The notes under the pieces were generated by a model. It was not told the origin of the DNA, made no database searches, and saw only the letters and a program-made list of their open reading frames with translations. Position numbers and translations under genes: made by a program. Shown piece by piece: positions 62,543-64,000 of a DNA stretch of 64,000 nt. Every line of letters begins with the position of its first letter. Positions within the stretch are counted from its first letter, which is position 1. This DNA comes from Flavobacterium sp. 1355 (GTDB taxonomy: Bacteria > Bacteroidota > Bacteroidia > Flavobacteriales > Flavobacteriaceae): assembly GCF_017833415.1 (NCBI RefSeq), contig NZ_JAFICC010000008.1:124001-188000 (forward strand), written 5' to 3'.

Positions 62543-63001
62543 TTAGCTCTTGCCGGCCTTTTCTCTGTATTGTTTTAGCAGTTTTCGGTTAAAATCATCT
62601 TCTGATTTTTTTAGCTTCAATATTTTTTTAGAGGAAAGAACCTTTTTAAGGCTCGCCATATATTTTTCCCGCAAAAGATATAATTCCTTATCGGTGCTCT
62701 CTATTTGTGAAAGAAGCGTACAAGCTTCTTTTTCTGAAAGCGAATTGATATTATCATCATCCAGTTTGCGTAAATAAGTTTTCATTTTCTCATGGCGCAA
62801 TTCAAATTGCTTATCATCATAAGCATTATAAATTGGCCAGAATTTCTCTGCTTCAGTAGAAGTCAGTTCCAGTTCAGTAGTCAAAAATGAAACCTTAAAA
62901 GCCTTGATTTTTTCACGTTTTTCGTCAGTTTTGTCATTTTGGGCATAGAATGAAAAACTAACAAAAAATAAAAGTACCGGAAGTATATTTTTGATTTTCA
63001 T
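62543..63001 (-). CDS. Periplasmic sensor-like protein of an ECF sigma operon
   Basis: This 152-residue exported protein has a signal peptide (LPVLLFFVSFSFYAQ) and a helical, charged mature part (EKREKIKAFKVSFLTTELELTSTEAEKFWPIYNAYDDKQ). That pattern, LTxxEAxxFWPxYN, is characteristic of the small Spy/CpxP-like periplasmic proteins found behind Bacteroidota ECF sigma genes. It lies 15 bases after the anti-sigma-like gene and probably modulates it. The ligand is unknown. Confidence 0.8.
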   Translation of the reverse strand: MKIKNILPVLLFFVSFSFYAQNDKTDEKREKIKAFKVSFLTTELELTSTEAEKFWPIYNAYDDKQFELRHEKMKTYLRKLDDDNINSLSEKEACTLLSQIESTDKELYLLREKYMASLKKVLSSKKILKLKKSEDDFNRKLLKQYREKAGKS

Positions 63002-63016
63002 GTTGTACGTTTTTAT

Positions 63017-63430
63017 TTATTCTGAAATTAAATTTTCAATATTTGGATTAGAAGAAAGAATATCTTCGAGTGTTTCCTGTTCTAAGGCAACATTATTATT
63101 AAGAGATTCAATATCTTTTGTATCAAGCTGGTTAATCAAATCATATTGATTAAGATTAGACTGATAAGCCAGGTATGTTTCTAAAGTGTTAGCATCAAGG
63201 TCTTTTGATGTGTTATTGTAATTATTTACAACAGGAATCATCAAGGCAATAAAAACTACTGCAGCAGCCAGCATTGCCAATACCTTTTTACGTTTATAAA
63301 TTGGTATAACTTTTACCTCTCCTTCATTGATCTGATTTAAAACTTTTGTCGAAAAATCATTAAAATAATTTTCCGGAGTTTTAAAACCGGTTGTTATCTT
63401 CGACTCGTTTTCTAATTTAAATTCTTTCAT
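63017..63430 (-). CDS. Probable membrane anti-sigma factor
   Basis: This 137-residue protein has a cytoplasmic N-terminus (GFKTPENYFNDFSTKVLNQI), one membrane helix (VLAMLAAAVVFIALMIPVV, about 49-67) and a periplasmic acidic tail ending LEDILSSNPNIENLISE. Placement directly between an ECF sigma gene and a periplasmic sensor gene, with 30- and 15-base gaps, supports an anti-sigma role. No strong zinc anti-sigma motif is present, so the call rests on topology and context. Confidence 0.75.
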   Translation of the reverse strand: MKEFKLENESKITTGFKTPENYFNDFSTKVLNQINEGEVKVIPIYKRKKVLAMLAAAVVFIALMIPVVNNYNNTSKDLDANTLETYLAYQSNLNQYDLINQLDTKDIESLNNNVALEQETLEDILSSNPNIENLISE

Positions 63431-63460
63431 GTCTATAAGATATGTTTTATAACAAAAGGT

Positions 63461-64000
63461 TTAATTTGATGTAACATATAATTCGATTTTTTTTACCGCA
63501 TGGTGATAAGACGCTTTTAGTGCACCAACAGAAGTTCCCAGAATTTCTGCAATTTCTTCATATTTTAATTCCTGAAAATATTTCATCTTAAATACCAATT
63601 GCTGTTTTTCCGGCAATGTCACTATTGCTTTTTGAAGCTTTATCTGAATTTCGTCTCCATCAAAATATACATCTGCTTTTAGATTATCGATGGTTTTATT
63701 CTGCAGTGCTTCTGATGTAATCCCGCTTAATTTAGCCTTTTGATTAAGGAAAGTAAGCGCTTCGTTGGTTGCAATACGATACATCCAGGAAAAGAGTTTA
63801 CTTTCTCCTTTAAAATTTTTTAAATATTGAAAAATTTTCACAAAAGTGTTCTGCAAAACATCATCCGCGTCATCATGATTCAAAACAATATTTCGAATAT
63901 GCGAATACAGTGGCCTTTGATAATCGGACAAGAGTTTTTGAAACGCAGTATTTTGCGTTTTAGGATTTAATAATTGTGCTATAAATTCCTTCTCGTCTGT
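63461..64000 (-). CDS. ECF RNA polymerase sigma factor, 5' end outside the window
   Basis: The frame stays open to the window edge, giving at least 179 residues beginning TDEKEFIAQLLNPKTQNTAFQKLL; a TTG at 63931 is internal, not the start. Sigma region 2 reads YQRPLYSHIRNIVLNHDDADDVLQNTFVKIFQYL... SWMYRIATNEALTFL. Region 4 reads LPEKQQLVFKMKYFQELKYEEIAEILGTSVGALKASYHHAVKKIE, with the helix-turn-helix that reads the -35 region. It is first in an operon with the anti-sigma-like and sensor-like genes. The true start probably lies just beyond base 64000. Confidence 0.93.
   Translation of the reverse strand, partial: TDEKEFIAQLLNPKTQNTAFQKLLSDYQRPLYSHIRNIVLNHDDADDVLQNTFVKIFQYLKNFKGESKLFSWMYRIATNEALTFLNQKAKLSGITSEALQNKTIDNLKADVYFDGDEIQIKLQKAIVTLPEKQQLVFKMKYFQELKYEEIAEILGTSVGALKASYHHAVKKIELYVTSN

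Overview
The window is chromosomal DNA from a Bacteroidota bacterium, most likely Flavobacterium or a close relative. It is AT-rich. Promoters carry the Bacteroidota -7 box TAnnTTTG and ribosome-binding sites are weak. It encodes SusC/SusD pairs, a type IX secretion C-terminal domain, Bacteroidota-style lipoproteins and a tmRNA whose tag reads GENNYALAA. I see no tRNA, rRNA, insertion sequence, prophage or CRISPR array.

Left end (1-7.8 kb): single genes, each with a local regulator or a simple housekeeping/stress role. They are an aldo/keto reductase behind a TetR-like operator, a nitroreductase divergent from an HxlR regulator, a translationally coupled GNAT acetyltransferase-MarR pair, a PQQ-type sugar dehydrogenase lipoprotein, a DUF763 protein, a DinB-like protein and an LpxR-like lipid A deacylase.

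Centre (8.0-32.3 kb): a polysaccharide utilization locus for an alpha-mannan-type glycan. In order it has a ROK sugar kinase, a LacI regulator, SusC, SusD, a SusE-like protein, then GH76, GH2, GH92, GH125, GH92, GH97, GH78 and an MFS sugar porter. GH76 would cut the alpha-1,6 backbone, the GH92 enzymes and GH125 would remove mannose, and GH2, GH97 and GH78 would remove other decorations. SusCD imports the oligosaccharides, the porter moves monosaccharides into the cytoplasm, and the ROK kinase phosphorylates them. An identical 16-bp palindrome, ACTAAAACGTTTTAGT, lies against the -7 box upstream of both the kinase and susC, and a shorter version precedes the LacI gene, so one LacI-type repressor probably controls all units. 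Hairpins sit at three gene junctions inside the long operon.

Right of the locus (32.4-45.3 kb): a Rossmann-fold protein, a secreted YwqK-repeat protein followed by a BatD-like protein, a BlaI-M56 regulatory pair with two palindromic operators and an unusual 29-residue repeat solenoid, an FAD monooxygenase with an N-terminal DnaJ-like zinc finger, a lysozyme-like protein, a T9SS-exported subtilisin, and an M57-type metalloprotease lipoprotein.

Right end (45.4-64 kb): mostly core genes. They are tmRNA, a class C beta-lactamase-like hydrolase, an alanine/saccharopine dehydrogenase-like enzyme, fumarase C, a small membrane protein, a TonB receptor, ArsC, a CPBP protease with MenE, an RsmB-like methyltransferase, Kup, a low-complexity lipoprotein with a frameshifted paralogue beside it, a BNR-repeat protein, and an ECF sigma/anti-sigma/sensor operon cut by the window edge. 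Several intergenic spaces hold large hairpins, dispersed repeats and one candidate structured RNA at 50271-50352.
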